This document shows, piece by piece, positions 1-9,098 of a stretch of DNA of 64,000 nt (position 1 is the first letter of the stretch; the number at the start of each line of letters is the position of its first letter). The stretch comes from Bifidobacterium rousetti (lineage in GTDB: Bacteria > Actinomycetota > Actinomycetes > Actinomycetales > Bifidobacteriaceae): NCBI RefSeq assembly GCF_008698235.1, contig NZ_PEBH01000002.1:310001-374000 (forward strand), written 5' to 3'. Under the pieces are notes generated by a model that was given only the letters and a program-made list of their open reading frames with translations, did no database searches and was not told where the DNA came from. The position numbers and the translations under genes were made by a program.

Positions 1-480
1 GCGAGCACCTGCAGATGCAGGCAGATGCCGGCGTGCAACGCGATCGACTCCATGACGTGGCGCACGAGCGAACCGGTGAAATGCCCGCCGATCATGCAGT
101 ATTCGAAGCCCTCCGGCTCGCCGGAGCACACCACGTACGGGCGTCCGGAGATGTCGACGACGGCCTTGGCGAGCGCCTCGTCGAGCGGCACGGTGGCGTC
201 GGCGAACCGGCGGATGCCGCGCTTGTCGCCGAGCGCCTGCTTCAGCGCCTCGCCGAAGACGATGGCCGTGTCCTCCACGGTGTGATGCACGTCGATGTCA
301 GTGTCGCCGTGCGCGTGGATCTTCAGATCGATGAGCGAGTGCTTGCCGAGCGCGTTCATCATGTGGTTGTAGAACGGCACGGAGGTGTCGATGTCGGTCT
401 GTCCAGTGCCGTCGAGGTTCAGCTCGAGGTCGATGTGCGATTCGCTCGTCTCACGGACGATGTGCGCGGTGCGCGCCATG
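1..480 (-). CDS. hisB: imidazoleglycerol-phosphate dehydratase HisB (C-terminus cut by window edge)
   Basis: Dehydrates imidazole glycerol phosphate to imidazole acetol phosphate in histidine biosynthesis. The 160 visible residues begin [14 protein letters not shown] and contain the metal-binding HHTVED motif, the [13 protein letters not shown] segment and [14 protein letters not shown], all typical of monofunctional HisB. A clear AAGGAG lies just upstream of the ATG at 480. It is the third visible gene of a minus-strand operon hisD-hisC-hisB, 44 nt after hisC. The last roughly 40 residues lie beyond base 1. Confidence 0.96.
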
Positions 481-524
481 GTTCCATACTCCTTGTATCG
501 ATTGGTATCGATTGTTCCGGGCCG

Positions 525-1730
525 TCAGCGGGCCTCGACGATGTGCATCGACTCGACGAGGGCCTCGCGGAAGCGGGCCATCTCCTCGTCGGTGCCCATG
601 CACACGCGCATCCAGCCGTCGGGGCCGACGACGCGGATGAGCACGCCGCGCTTGAGCAGCTCGTCGAAGATCGCGTCGCGGTCGTCGAAATGCCCGCCGA
701 ACAGCAGGAAGTTGGATCCCGATTCGGCGACCTCGAGCGGCTCGCCCTTGTAGGTCTGCGCCTTCAGCCACTCGGCGGTGGCCTCACGGGTCTCGCGCAG
801 GTGCTCGACACGGCTCAGCTGCTCGTCGGTGTGCTCGAACGCGGCGATCGCGGCGGCCTGCGTCACGGCGGACAGGTGATACGGCATGCGCACGATGCGC
901 ACGCAGTCGATGATGCCCTTCGACGCGGCGAGGTAGCCGACGCGCGCTCCGGCGAAGGCGAACGCCTTGCTCATCGTGCGCGATACGGCGAGGTTCGGAT
1001 GATCCTTGATCAGCGTCACCGCGCTCGGCGTGCCGGGCTTGCGGAACTCGACGTATGCCTCGTCGATGACGAGGATCGGGTGCACGCCCTCGCCGGCGCC
1101 AGCGACCTCGGCGCTTTCGCAGGCCGCGAGGATGCGTTCGATGTCCTCCATCGCCAGCGGCGTGCCGGTGGGGTTGTTCGGGCTGGTGAGCAGCACCATG
1201 CTTGGCTTGACCTCGTGGATCGCCTCGATGGTCTTCTCGACGTTCAGCGTGAAGTCCGCGTTGCGGTGGGCGAGCTTCCAGCCGGTGAACGTGTCGCGCG
1301 CATACTCCGGGTACATCGAGTACGTCGGATCGGCGCCGAGCGCGGTGCGTCCCGGGCCGCCGAACGCCTGGAAGAGCTGGAGCATGATCTCGTTGGAGCC
1401 GTTCGCGCCCCACAGCTCATCGACGTCGAGCCTCGTGCCGGATTCACGCGCGAGATAATCGGAGAATGCCTGACGCAGTTCGATGTGCTCGCGATCCGGG
1501 TAACGGTTCAGCGTCGGCGCGATCTCGCGCACGCGCTTCGCGATCGAGTCGCACACGGCCGGGTCCGGCGCGTACGGGTTCTCGTTGACGTTGAGGCAGA
1601 CGGGCACGTCCAGCTGGGGCGCGCCGTATGGCTCCTCGCCGATCAGGTCGTTCCTCAGCGGCAGGCTCGCGGGGATCGCGTTGCCGTTGCTCTCGTTGCT
1701 CTCATTGCTCTCGCTCATGGCCTCGCTCAC
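525..1730 (-). CDS. hisC: histidinol-phosphate aminotransferase HisC
   Basis: PLP-dependent aminotransferase converting imidazole acetol phosphate to histidinol phosphate. The 401 aa protein has the class I/II features NVNENPYAPDP near the N-terminus, GANGSNEIM, LTSPNNPTGTP, VIDEAYVEF and the Schiff-base lysine in SRTMSKAFAFAGARVGY (about residue 258). The chosen start is the GTG at 1730, which overlaps the hisD stop as GTGA and indicates translational coupling; an ATG four codons inside is an alternative. The N-terminus carries a low-complexity SNESNESNG stretch encoded by short tandem repeats. Second gene of the his operon. Confidence 0.96.
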   Translation of the reverse strand: MSEAMSESNESNESNGNAIPASLPLRNDLIGEEPYGAPQLDVPVCLNVNENPYAPDPAVCDSIAKRVREIAPTLNRYPDREHIELRQAFSDYLARESGTRLDVDELWGANGSNEIMLQLFQAFGGPGRTALGADPTYSMYPEYARDTFTGWKLAHRNADFTLNVEKTIEAIHEVKPSMVLLTSPNNPTGTPLAMEDIERILAACESAEVAGAGEGVHPILVIDEAYVEFRKPGTPSAVTLIKDHPNLAVSRTMSKAFAFAGARVGYLAASKGIIDCVRIVRMPYHLSAVTQAAAIAAFEHTDEQLSRVEHLRETREATAEWLKAQTYKGEPLEVAESGSNFLLFGGHFDDRDAIFDELLKRGVLIRVVGPDGWMRVCMGTDEEMARFREALVESMHIVEAR

Positions 1731-3130
1731 AGCAGACCGGCCTCCTTCTCCTGCTCGTGCAGGGTGGCCTTGTCATACGGGTCCTTGACGAAGCGGGACA
1801 GCACGCACTCGCCGTGCGCGGGCAGGTCCTCGGACACCGCGAACGCGTTGATGCGCGCGGCCAGGGCCTTGAGGCCCTCCTCGTCGTATTCGATGACCTC
1901 GACCGGCTTCATGAACGTGTGCACGCCGAGGCCCGCGGCGAAGCGGGCGGTGCCGCCGGTGGGCAGGACGTGGTTGGAGCCGGACATGTAGTCGCCCAGC
2001 GGCACCGGGGAGTACGGGCCGCGGAAGATCGCGCCGGCGTTCCTGATGCGCTTGACGACGGCGTCCGCGTCGGCGGTCTGGATCTCCAAGTGTTCGGCCG
2101 CGTAGGCGTTGGCGGCGTCGATCGACTGGTCGAGGCCGTCGGTCAGCACGATCGCGGACTGCGTGCCGGACAGGGACGTGTGCACGCGCTCGGCGTGCTC
2201 GGTGCGCGGCACGCGGTAGTTGAGGTTCTCCTGCACCTTCTCGGCGATCTCGGTGGAGTCGGTGAACAGCACGGAGCCGGCGAGCTCGTCGTGCTCGGCC
2301 TGACCGATGAGATCGGCCGCGAGCAGGCTCGGGTTCGCGGTCTTGTCGGCGATGATGCCGATCTCGGTGGGGCCTGCGACCGCGTCGATGCCGACGAAGC
2401 CGGAGACCAGCGACTTGGCGGTGGCCACGAAGATGTTGCCCGGGCCGGTGATCTTGTCGACCGGATCACACAGCACGTCGCCGTCCTGCGGCTCGGAGCC
2501 CTTGGCGCCGTAGGCGAACATGGCGATGGCCTGCGCGCCGCCGACCGCGTACACCTCGTCGACGCCGAGGATCGCGCAGGTGGCGAGGATCGTACGGTTC
2601 GGCAGACCGGAGCCGTCACGCGCCGGCGGGGTGGCGATGGCCAGCGATTCGACGCCGGCGGCCTGCGCGGGCACCACGTTCATGATCACGGAGCTCGGGT
2701 AGACGGCCTTGCCGCCGGGCACGTACAGGCCGACGCGCTGGATCGGAATCCAACGCTCGGCGACGCGGGCACCCTCGGCGAGGTCGGTGTAGAAGTCCTT
2801 CGGCACCTGGTTGGCGGCGACGGCGCGGGCGCGGCGCACCGACTCCTCGATGGCGGAGCGGACCTCCGGGTCGAGGGTCTCGAGGGACTCCTCGAACGCC
2901 TCCTTCGGCACGCGCAGGTGCTCGGGGCGCACATGGTCGAACTTCTCCTCGAAATCGCGCAGGGCCGCGGCTCCGCGCTCCTTGACGTCGTCCAGGATCG
3001 GACGCACCAGATCGGTGGCCTCGGAAGTGCCCATGGCGGCGCGCGGCATCGCGGCCAGCAGCTCGGCACGGGAAAGGTTCTTGCCGCGAAGATCGATGAT
3101 TCGCATGATGTTTTCGCTGTTCTCGCTCAT
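1727..3130 (-). CDS. hisD: histidinol dehydrogenase HisD
   Basis: Zinc enzyme oxidising histidinol to histidine in two NAD-dependent steps. The 467 aa protein has GPTEIGIIAD, the zinc-ligand region IGQAEHDE, DYMSGSNHVLPTGG and YAAEHLEIQT. The start is taken at the ATG giving MSENSENIMRIIDLRG; the internal ATG at 3106 (MRIIDLRG) matches the usual family N-terminus equally well. Neither has a strong Shine-Dalgarno sequence, so the message may be leaderless. First gene of the visible his operon, so its promoter should lie in 3131-3300. Confidence 0.95.
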   Translation of the reverse strand: MSENSENIMRIIDLRGKNLSRAELLAAMPRAAMGTSEATDLVRPILDDVKERGAAALRDFEEKFDHVRPEHLRVPKEAFEESLETLDPEVRSAIEESVRRARAVAANQVPKDFYTDLAEGARVAERWIPIQRVGLYVPGGKAVYPSSVIMNVVPAQAAGVESLAIATPPARDGSGLPNRTILATCAILGVDEVYAVGGAQAIAMFAYGAKGSEPQDGDVLCDPVDKITGPGNIFVATAKSLVSGFVGIDAVAGPTEIGIIADKTANPSLLAADLIGQAEHDELAGSVLFTDSTEIAEKVQENLNYRVPRTEHAERVHTSLSGTQSAIVLTDGLDQSIDAANAYAAEHLEIQTADADAVVKRIRNAGAIFRGPYSPVPLGDYMSGSNHVLPTGGTARFAAGLGVHTFMKPVEVIEYDEEGLKALAARINAFAVSEDLPAHGECVLSRFVKDPYDKATLHEQEKEAGLL

Positions 3131-3216
3131 AACTGACCATCGTAACAACGTCCGCGCATGAATCGGCGGGAGGAGTCCAATTCCAGCCAAATCGTGAGAT
3201 TCCAAGGTGACGACGC

Positions 3217-3387
3217 TGTTCCGCGACCGCGGAGGGCGACTCTCTTCCCCGCCCCGGTTGCCTTTGTCGCTACTTCTTTTGCTCCGCGACCGCCGCACGA
3301 CCGCGGAGGGCGACGACGCGCGGTTCGGGACACGCTCAAGGCCGCTCGGCCAAGCCTACGGTCCCGAACAGCGCGTCGTCGTCCTCC
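3217..3387. repeat. direct and inverted repeats between hisD and the FGGY kinase
   Basis: The gap 3131-3427 has no convincing gene. It contains a 17-nt direct repeat, CGACCGCGGAGGGCGAC, at 3224-3240 and 3298-3314. It also has a long inverted repeat whose arms 3305-3330 and 3362-3387 pair with two mismatches (core GACGACGCGCGGTTCGGGA against its complement). A small GGCC hairpin lies in the loop. T-rich DNA follows on the plus strand at 3411-3421, so it could act as a terminator, but both flanking genes are on the minus strand. One of several such intergenic clusters in this window. Confidence 0.6.
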
Positions 3388-3427
3388 GCTCCTTTGCGTT
3401 GCTCTGTTACGTTTTGTTTTTCTCCTC

Positions 3428-5029
3428 TTACATCAGCGATGACAGTGCGGGATAGAGCTTCAGAAACTTGGGGTAGAGCGTGTCGTATACGGATGCTGCG
3501 GCCGGATCGGGGGTGTAGGTCGTGCCTTGGGCGGCGTCGGTGAGGATCTGCGGGTTTTGGAATACGAGCGAGGCCAGTGCTACTGCGGGGAGGATGTCGG
3601 CGTTGGCGAAAACGGTGATTGCGCTGCCAAGCACATCGGCCATGATCTGGCACCAGGCGGGTTCCCGGGCGCCGCCTCCGATCAGGGAGATCTCCTCGGG
3701 CGCCGTGTCGAAACTCTCCATGCCTTGGCGGATCGAGAACGCGACACCCTCCAACGCGGCCCGGACGAGGTCGGCGCGTGTGGTGTCGGGCGAGATGCCG
3801 ACGTACGCGCCGCGGATCGACGGGTTCATGACCGGGAACCGCTCCCCCACGAGGTACGGCAGGCACAGGACGCCGTTCGCGCCGGGCTGGGATCGTTCGA
3901 TGAGATCGTGGGCCTTGGCGTAATCGGGGGTCTCGCCGGTTCCGGAGTCCGCGCCGGCGTCCGTGCTGGCATCAGCGACACCGGCGAGCGCTCTTGTCAC
4001 CCACTTGTGGACGTCGCCGGCGTTGAGGAACGGGACGGCGTTGACGAATCCCGGGGCCACGCCGAACGCGAGGTTCGCGGCGCCCGGCTTGTCGACGAAC
4101 GGCTCGGACGAGACGGTCGCGATCCAACCGGACGTGCCGAGGTTGATGTTGTACCGCCCCGGCCGGTCGACGCCGCTGGCGAACGTGGTGGCGCCGGCGT
4201 CGCCGATGCCGGCGAACACTGGGGTGCCGGGCGCGAAACCGGTCAGGATCGCGGCCTGCGGAGTCACCTCGCCGACGATGTCCTGCGGGCGATGCAGTTC
4301 GGGCAGAATCCCGTGGTCGATGTCCGCTGCCTTGAGCAGGCGTGCATCCCACTCGCCGGAGCGGATGCCCATCGCGCCGGCGGTCGAGCAGGCGGCGACA
4401 TCGCCGACGCAACGGCCCGTGAGCCGCGCGATGAGATAGTCCTTCGAACTGATGAGCACATGGGCGGTGCGGGCGGAGGCGTCCGGCTCGTGAGCGCGCA
4501 TCCACATGAGCTTCGGCAGCGGCAGGCAGCCCTCGAGACGGTTGCCGACCACGTCGAGGAATCGCCGGGAACCATAGCGTTCCGCAAGTTCGGCGGCTTC
4601 CTCCTCCGCACGGCCGTCGGAGTAGAGGATGGCGTTACGCACCGGGTTGAGGTCGCGGTCCAGCACGATCACGTCCTGCATCTGACCGCTGAAGATGATG
4701 CCCGCGATGCGGCCGGCTACAGCCGAATCGTTCGAATCACCCGAACCGCCCACATGGAGACCGGGCTCGTTCGCGACCGCCTCGGCGAGCATCCGCCGGC
4801 TCACCGCGACGAACGCATGCCACCACTGGTCCGGGTCCTGCTCGCGGTATTCGCCGTGCGGCCCCGCGATGACGAGATCCAGATCCTCGCTCGTGCTCGC
4901 CACGATGCGGCCGTCTTGCGCGACCAGCGCGCCCTTCAGCGCCGTGGTCCCCGAATCGAACGTCGCCGCATAGCGAGGCGCATCAACGCAAGCCTTTCGC
5001 GTTTCATCCCGCATATCCATGCCGCCCAT
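3428..5029 (-). CDS. FGGY-family carbohydrate kinase, xylulokinase-like
   Basis: Predicted cytosolic sugar kinase of 533 aa, close to the usual xylulokinase length. The N-terminal FGGY domain starts with AATFDSGTTALKGALV (phosphate loop) and continues through EYREQDPDQWW and IIFSGQMQDVIVLD. The C-terminal domain carries NLGTSGWIATVS and the ATP-site segment ISLIGGGAREPAWCQIMADV. The substrate cannot be read from sequence: a second, more typical xylulokinase lies at 36821-38344, so this paralogue may act on another ketose or pentitol. The start is uncertain among ATGs at 5029, 5020 and 5014. It follows the GNAT gene by 30 nt, probably one transcript. Confidence 0.85.
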   Translation of the reverse strand: MGGMDMRDETRKACVDAPRYAATFDSGTTALKGALVAQDGRIVASTSEDLDLVIAGPHGEYREQDPDQWWHAFVAVSRRMLAEAVANEPGLHVGGSGDSNDSAVAGRIAGIIFSGQMQDVIVLDRDLNPVRNAILYSDGRAEEEAAELAERYGSRRFLDVVGNRLEGCLPLPKLMWMRAHEPDASARTAHVLISSKDYLIARLTGRCVGDVAACSTAGAMGIRSGEWDARLLKAADIDHGILPELHRPQDIVGEVTPQAAILTGFAPGTPVFAGIGDAGATTFASGVDRPGRYNINLGTSGWIATVSSEPFVDKPGAANLAFGVAPGFVNAVPFLNAGDVHKWVTRALAGVADASTDAGADSGTGETPDYAKAHDLIERSQPGANGVLCLPYLVGERFPVMNPSIRGAYVGISPDTTRADLVRAALEGVAFSIRQGMESFDTAPEEISLIGGGAREPAWCQIMADVLGSAITVFANADILPAVALASLVFQNPQILTDAAQGTTYTPDPAAASVYDTLYPKFLKLYPALSSLM

Positions 5030-5059
5030 CGTAGTCAGTGGCCATCATCCGATCGCGCG

Positions 5060-5626
5060 TCAAAACGTCAGCCGCATCTGATGCCAGATGACGCCGCCGT
5101 GCGCGGAGCCGCTGATCCCCTCGTCCACATAACCGAATCGCGCGTAGAAGCCGACGAGCCGGTCCTTGCAGGTGAGGACCAGCCCCTTGCGCCCGGCGGC
5201 GCGGGCGTCGGCGATGACATGGCGCATCAGGAGGCTCGCATAGCCGCGATGCCGGTATTCCGGCACCGTGTCGACACCGAAGATCATCTGCCACGCGCCT
5301 TGCGGGTTGTGCCCGGAGGGGTCGTCGTACATGTCATCGGTCAGATCCGGTCGGTTCGTGGCGAACCCGTTGATGAACGCGACGATGCGACTGGCGTCCC
5401 GGCCATTGTCGTCGCACAGCAGACAGAAGCACTCCGGATACGCCGCGACCCGTCCGCCGATCGTCTCCCGATCGGCGGCCTCCGCCGGCGGGAAGCACGC
5501 GGATTCGATCGCCGCGATCGCGTCGACATCCGATGCGGTCGCGTGCCGGATCGTCAATCCCGATAGCTCGGGACCGATCGCGTTCCCATTTCCATCGCCC
5601 ATTCCATCCATGGCCCCATTATCCAT
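5060..5626 (-). CDS. GNAT-family N-acetyltransferase
   Basis: Predicted acyl-CoA-dependent acetyltransferase of about 188 aa. The GNAT core is visible: LTIRHATASDVDAIAAIE (beta1-alpha1), the acetyl-CoA loop VPEYRHRGYASLLMRHVI (motif A, R-x-x-G-x-A type) and GLVLTCKDRLVGFYARFGYVD (motif B). The arrangement resembles the AANAT-like subgroup. Two ATGs (5626 and 5611) lie in a low-complexity Met/Asp/Gly run, and an upstream in-frame start adds 25 residues, so the start is approximate. It lies upstream of the FGGY kinase in the same direction. Confidence 0.8.
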   Translation of the reverse strand: MDNGAMDGMGDGNGNAIGPELSGLTIRHATASDVDAIAAIESACFPPAEAADRETIGGRVAAYPECFCLLCDDNGRDASRIVAFINGFATNRPDLTDDMYDDPSGHNPQGAWQMIFGVDTVPEYRHRGYASLLMRHVIADARAAGRKGLVLTCKDRLVGFYARFGYVDEGISGSAHGGVIWHQMRLTF

Positions 5627-5713
5627 CGTCCATCGTCGGTCGCGCAGCACATACGCAACGCATACAGTGTCGTCCCGCCACGTGTCCCGCCATGTGTCCA
5701 CCGCAGCTACAAA

Positions 5714-5753
5714 ATCATCACCACAACCACCACATCATCACCACAACCACCAC
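5714..5753. repeat. 20-nt tandem duplication
   Basis: Two perfect head-to-tail copies of ATCATCACCACAACCACCAC at 5714-5733 and 5734-5753, upstream of the GNAT gene. It is low-complexity sequence of the kind that expands by slippage. No function is evident. Confidence 0.8.
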
Positions 5754-5756
5754 ATC

Positions 5757-5929
5757 TCAGCGCAACAAATTCCGGAAATGAGCCCATTGCTCCGGAATAT
5801 GTTGCGCTGAGTCGGAGTGAGTGCAACAATCTCGGGAGCTCAAGGCCGATTTCGGGAAATTGTTGCGCTGACGACCGGTCAGTGCAACAATCTCCCGAAA
5901 TGGCCGTTCCGCTCGGGAAATTGTTGCGC
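5757..5929. repeat. cluster of three GCAACAA hairpins between divergent genes
   Basis: Three consecutive inverted repeats fill the gap between the divergent GNAT and aldo/keto reductase genes. The first has 20-nt arms (5757-5776 and 5791-5810) with one mismatch, containing CAGCGCAACAA. The second pairs 5821-5837 with 5852-5868. The third pairs 5882-5898 with 5913-5929; its two mismatches would be G-U pairs in RNA. All share the outer stem GYGCAACAAT. The rest of 5627-6079 shows only a likely leader for the reductase. Confidence 0.8.
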
Positions 5930-6079
5930 CGGGAATCAACGTCGAACCACCGAGAACCATCAAGAACGGACGAGAACGGACGTCCCCGGACGCCATGGCC
6001 GACCGTACAATGGCTGACGGATGGGCGATGGGCCATCATCGGACAGGGCATCCGCAACCATTGCCACGAAGGGAGCATC

Positions 6080-6907
6080 ATGGCGATTCAATCGACGATC
6101 ACGCTGAACAACGGAACGGTCATCCCGCAGGTGGGACTGGGCGTGTTCCAGACGCCGGACGGCGACACCACGGTCAACGCGGTCACCGCGGCGCTCGAGG
6201 CCGGATACCGCCATATCGACACGGCGATGATCTACCGCAACGAGACGTCCGTCGGCGAGGGCATCCGCCGTTCCGGCGTGCCGCGCGACGACATCTTCGT
6301 GACGACCAAGCTGTGGAACGACGACATCCGCGCCCGTCGCGGCCAGAAGGCGTTCGAGGAGAGCCTCGATCGCCTCGGCCTCGACTACGTGAACCTGTAC
6401 CTGATCCACTGGCCGGCCGACGGCTGGCAGCAGGCGTGGGACGACCTGCAGGCGATCTACGCGTCCGGCCGCGCGAAGGCGATCGGCGTGAGCAACTTCC
6501 AGCGGCATCACCTTGAGGAGCTGCTGGCGAACTCGGACGTGAGGCCGGCGGTCGACCAGATCGAGTCCTCCCCGCAGTTCGCGAACCAGGAGCTCGTCGA
6601 CTTCGCGCACGCGCAGGACATCGACGTGGAGGCGTGGAGCCCGCTCGGCGGCACCGGCGGCAACCTGCTCGCCGACCCGCGTCTGGCCGAGATCGGCGCG
6701 AGGTACGGCAAGTCGGCCGCGCAGGTCGTGATCCGCTGGCACATCCAGCGCGGCGTCGTCGTCCTGCCGAAGTCGACGCACGCCGAGCGCATCCGTCAGA
6801 ACCTCGACGTCTTCGACTTCAACCTGACCGACGCCGACATGGCCGCCGTCAGCGCGATCGACACCGGCAAGCGCAACGGCGCCGACCCGGACGATTTCGA
6901 TTTCTGA
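6080..6907 (+). CDS. aldo/keto reductase (2,5-diketo-gluconate reductase type)
   Basis: NAD(P)H-dependent oxidoreductase of 275 aa. The AKR catalytic tetrad can be placed: Asp in YRHIDTAMIYRNE, the following Tyr, Lys in FVTTKLWND and His in LYLIHWPADG. The NADPH-binding end, VVLPKSTHAERIRQNL, is typical of AKR5-like bacterial enzymes. The start is the ATG at 6080, preceded by GAAGGGA, rather than more distal in-frame starts that run through the hairpin cluster. The physiological substrate is unknown. Monocistronic, convergent with oleate hydratase. Confidence 0.92.
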   Translation: MAIQSTITLNNGTVIPQVGLGVFQTPDGDTTVNAVTAALEAGYRHIDTAMIYRNETSVGEGIRRSGVPRDDIFVTTKLWNDDIRARRGQKAFEESLDRLGLDYVNLYLIHWPADGWQQAWDDLQAIYASGRAKAIGVSNFQRHHLEELLANSDVRPAVDQIESSPQFANQELVDFAHAQDIDVEAWSPLGGTGGNLLADPRLAEIGARYGKSAAQVVIRWHIQRGVVVLPKSTHAERIRQNLDVFDFNLTDADMAAVSAIDTGKRNGADPDDFDF

Positions 6908-6925
6908 TCGGCGAACCGCCTCGGT

Positions 6926-7068
6926 TCTCTCCCCCCGCCGGCTTCGCCGACAGCCCATCCCGCAATTACGGACGCGCTGCGCGCGCATCCTGCTGGCTCT
7001 CCTGCCGGCTCGCACGTTGCCTACAAACAGCTCCGCTGTTTGTAGGCAACGTCCCATCAGAGGGGGCC
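6926..7068. repeat. dispersed modular repeat, long form, copy 1
   Basis: About 140 bp between convergent genes. It matches copies at 13619-13765 and 26288-26433 through shared blocks such as GCAATTACGGACGCGCT, GGCTCGCACGT and CTACAAACAGCTC. Here the internal stem is perfect: GTTGCCTACAAACAG (7016-7030) pairs with 7036-7050. Its outer ends resemble the short forms at 12701 and 49451. It contains no coding capacity and may act as a bidirectional terminator. Confidence 0.8.
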
Positions 7069-7081
7069 GACTCCCAACCCG

Positions 7082-8959
7082 TCAGATGACGTGGTACTCG
7101 CGCAGGAGGGTGGCGATGTCGGTGCCGTCGAGCTTCTTGAGGATCTTGCCGAGCACGGCCTTCTCCACGAAGTTGAGCTTCATGTCGGTCACGGGCGCGC
7201 CGTCGCGCAGCTTGACGGTCGCGTTGAGGAGGTTGCGCACGTCGTAGACGCTGCCCCACACCTCGGGCACGCCGCGATCGACGTCGAGCAGCGTGTACAC
7301 CGCCTCCATGCCGGTGCGCATCGAGTACTCGGTGGTGAAGATCGTGTCGCGCGGGGTCTCGGCGAACTGGCCGAGGAACGCGAAGTTGACGGCGCCATCG
7401 GGCACCACGTCCGGACGGTCGCCGGCGGCGCGCGGCATGAAGAAGGCCGTGATGTACGGCATCATCACCGGCACGGTGTTGGCGTGGGTTTTGGCGAGCG
7501 CCTCGATCTTCTCCGTCGGCACGCCCATGTGGTAGAGCCACTCGGCGCAGATCTCCTCGCCGGTGCATTCGGTCATCGGCTTCTTGACGTAGTTGCCGGG
7601 CTTGTCGGGGAACAGGCCGTAGACCCACACGCACAGCTGGTCCTTGGGCTGGTCGCGGAACTGCTGCTGGCGGTTCAAGGTCCAGCTCATGAGCCAGTTG
7701 GAGTCGGTGACGGTGACGATGCCGCCGGTGACGACATGGCCGGTGAACGGGTCGCGCTTGCAGATGCGCTTGATGTACGGCGGGATCTCGCCGTCGAGCG
7801 TGGTGACGGTGGCGCTCATCCACTTGGTGGCCTGCGGGTCGGAGCAGAACTTGTCCGGGTGGCCGAAGCTCGGGTCCTGCTTGGCGATGCGACGCCACAT
7901 GTCCCAGCCGCCGCCGGGCTTCAGGTCCGGGTTCCACGCGGCGGGCGCGTGCTGCGATCCCATCGTGGAGTTCTCGACACAGCCGCCGTTGGTGATGAAC
8001 ACGTAGTCGTCGGGGGTCAGGTCGATCGACGACTTGTCGCCTTCGTGGTCGATGTCGATGCGCACGGCGAGCTTCTTCGTGTCGGAGCCGAACGGGTTGC
8101 GCTTGAACACGCCGGAGGTCGCCTGGATCTTGAGGATCGTGTCCTGGCCGACGCCGGTGCGCTCGCGGCGCGGGCCGTCGCCTCCGCCGATCGCGAACTC
8201 GACGTTCTCGACCTTGGTGTTGTAGTGGAACTTCACGCCGAGCGATTCCAAGTACTTGACCATCGGCAGGATCATCGACTCGTACTGGTTGTAGCGGGTG
8301 AAACGCAGCGCGGAGAAGTCGGGCAGGCCGCCGATGTGGTGGATGTAGCGCTTGATGTACAGCTTCATCTCGAGCGCGGAGTGCCAGTTCTCGAAGGCGA
8401 ACATCGTGCGCCAGTACATCCAGAAGTTGGAGTTCAGGACCTCGTCGTCGAAGAAGTCGGTGATCGGCTTGTCGTAGAGCTCCTCGTCGGGTGTGAAGAA
8501 GAGCTTCATGATCTCCTGCGACGCCTTGTCGGACAAGCCGAACTTGCCGTTCGTCCCGGCGTCCTTCCCGAGATCCTTGGTGGCGCGGCACAGCGAGTAA
8601 TTCGGGTCCTCCTTGTTGAGCCAGTAGTACTCGTCGAGCACGGAGACGCCGGGCGTCTCGATGGACGGGATGGAGCGGAACAGGTCCCACATCACCTCGA
8701 AGTGGTTGTCCATCTCGCGCCCGCCGCGCATCACGTATCCGAGTCCGGGGATCTCGGCGCCGTCGCATGCGCCTCCGGGGACCGCGTCCTTCTCGAGGAT
8801 GTGGATGTGCTCGCCGGGCATCTGCGCGTCGCGCACGAGGTAGCACGCGGCGGACAGGGCCGCCAGTCCCGTGCCGATGATGTAGGCCGACTTGCCGTCG
8901 ACGCCTTCGGGCTTCTTCGGGCGGGCGAACGCCTCGTAGTTGCCGTTGGAATAGTACAT
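7082..8959 (-). CDS. ohyA: oleate hydratase (myosin-cross-reactive-antigen family)
   Basis: FAD-dependent enzyme adding water across the cis-9 double bond of oleic acid to give 10-hydroxystearate, thought to detoxify host or dietary unsaturated fatty acids. The 625 aa protein begins MYYSNGNYEAFARPKKP, as family members do. It has the Rossmann FAD motif SAYIIGTGLAALSAACYLVRD, the FAD-loop region GGACDGAEIPGLGYVMRGGREM and a C-terminal EYSMRTGMEAVY segment. AAGGAGG lies directly upstream of the ATG. It is a single gene with a palindrome 22-38 nt upstream of the start that may be an operator. Confidence 0.96.
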   Translation of the reverse strand: MYYSNGNYEAFARPKKPEGVDGKSAYIIGTGLAALSAACYLVRDAQMPGEHIHILEKDAVPGGACDGAEIPGLGYVMRGGREMDNHFEVMWDLFRSIPSIETPGVSVLDEYYWLNKEDPNYSLCRATKDLGKDAGTNGKFGLSDKASQEIMKLFFTPDEELYDKPITDFFDDEVLNSNFWMYWRTMFAFENWHSALEMKLYIKRYIHHIGGLPDFSALRFTRYNQYESMILPMVKYLESLGVKFHYNTKVENVEFAIGGGDGPRRERTGVGQDTILKIQATSGVFKRNPFGSDTKKLAVRIDIDHEGDKSSIDLTPDDYVFITNGGCVENSTMGSQHAPAAWNPDLKPGGGWDMWRRIAKQDPSFGHPDKFCSDPQATKWMSATVTTLDGEIPPYIKRICKRDPFTGHVVTGGIVTVTDSNWLMSWTLNRQQQFRDQPKDQLCVWVYGLFPDKPGNYVKKPMTECTGEEICAEWLYHMGVPTEKIEALAKTHANTVPVMMPYITAFFMPRAAGDRPDVVPDGAVNFAFLGQFAETPRDTIFTTEYSMRTGMEAVYTLLDVDRGVPEVWGSVYDVRNLLNATVKLRDGAPVTDMKLNFVEKAVLGKILKKLDGTDIATLLREYHVI

Positions 8960-8980
8960 GTTCCGCCTCCTTGGGGATGT

Positions 8981-8997
8981 GTTGACACAGCGTCAAC
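8981..8997. promoter_or_regulatory. palindrome upstream of oleate hydratase
   Basis: GTTGAC (8981-8986) and GTCAAC (8992-8997) form a perfect 6-bp inverted repeat with a 5-nt spacer, just upstream of the ohyA ribosome-binding site. Position and symmetry suggest a repressor site, for example for a fatty-acid-responsive TetR-type protein. No such regulator gene is adjacent, so this is inference. Confidence 0.4.
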
Positions 8998-9098
8998 TTT
9001 TCTTAATGGACATAATGTCGCATTTGCTTCCCTCTCGCCATAGACACTACGCCGGGTTTCGCCGAATATCCAGCATCCGTTCCGTCCGTCGACGCCGA

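Noticed and set aside
15-3136. Long plus-strand open frames (up to 658 codons) across hisB, hisC and hisD
   Set aside because: They are antisense shadows of well-supported his genes in high-GC DNA, rich in Arg/Val/Gly/Asp, with no recognisable domain.
5757-5929. CRISPR-like array (also considered at 11908, 30752 and 48010)
   Set aside because: Units are inverted, spacing is irregular, there are only three or four units, and no cas gene is present.
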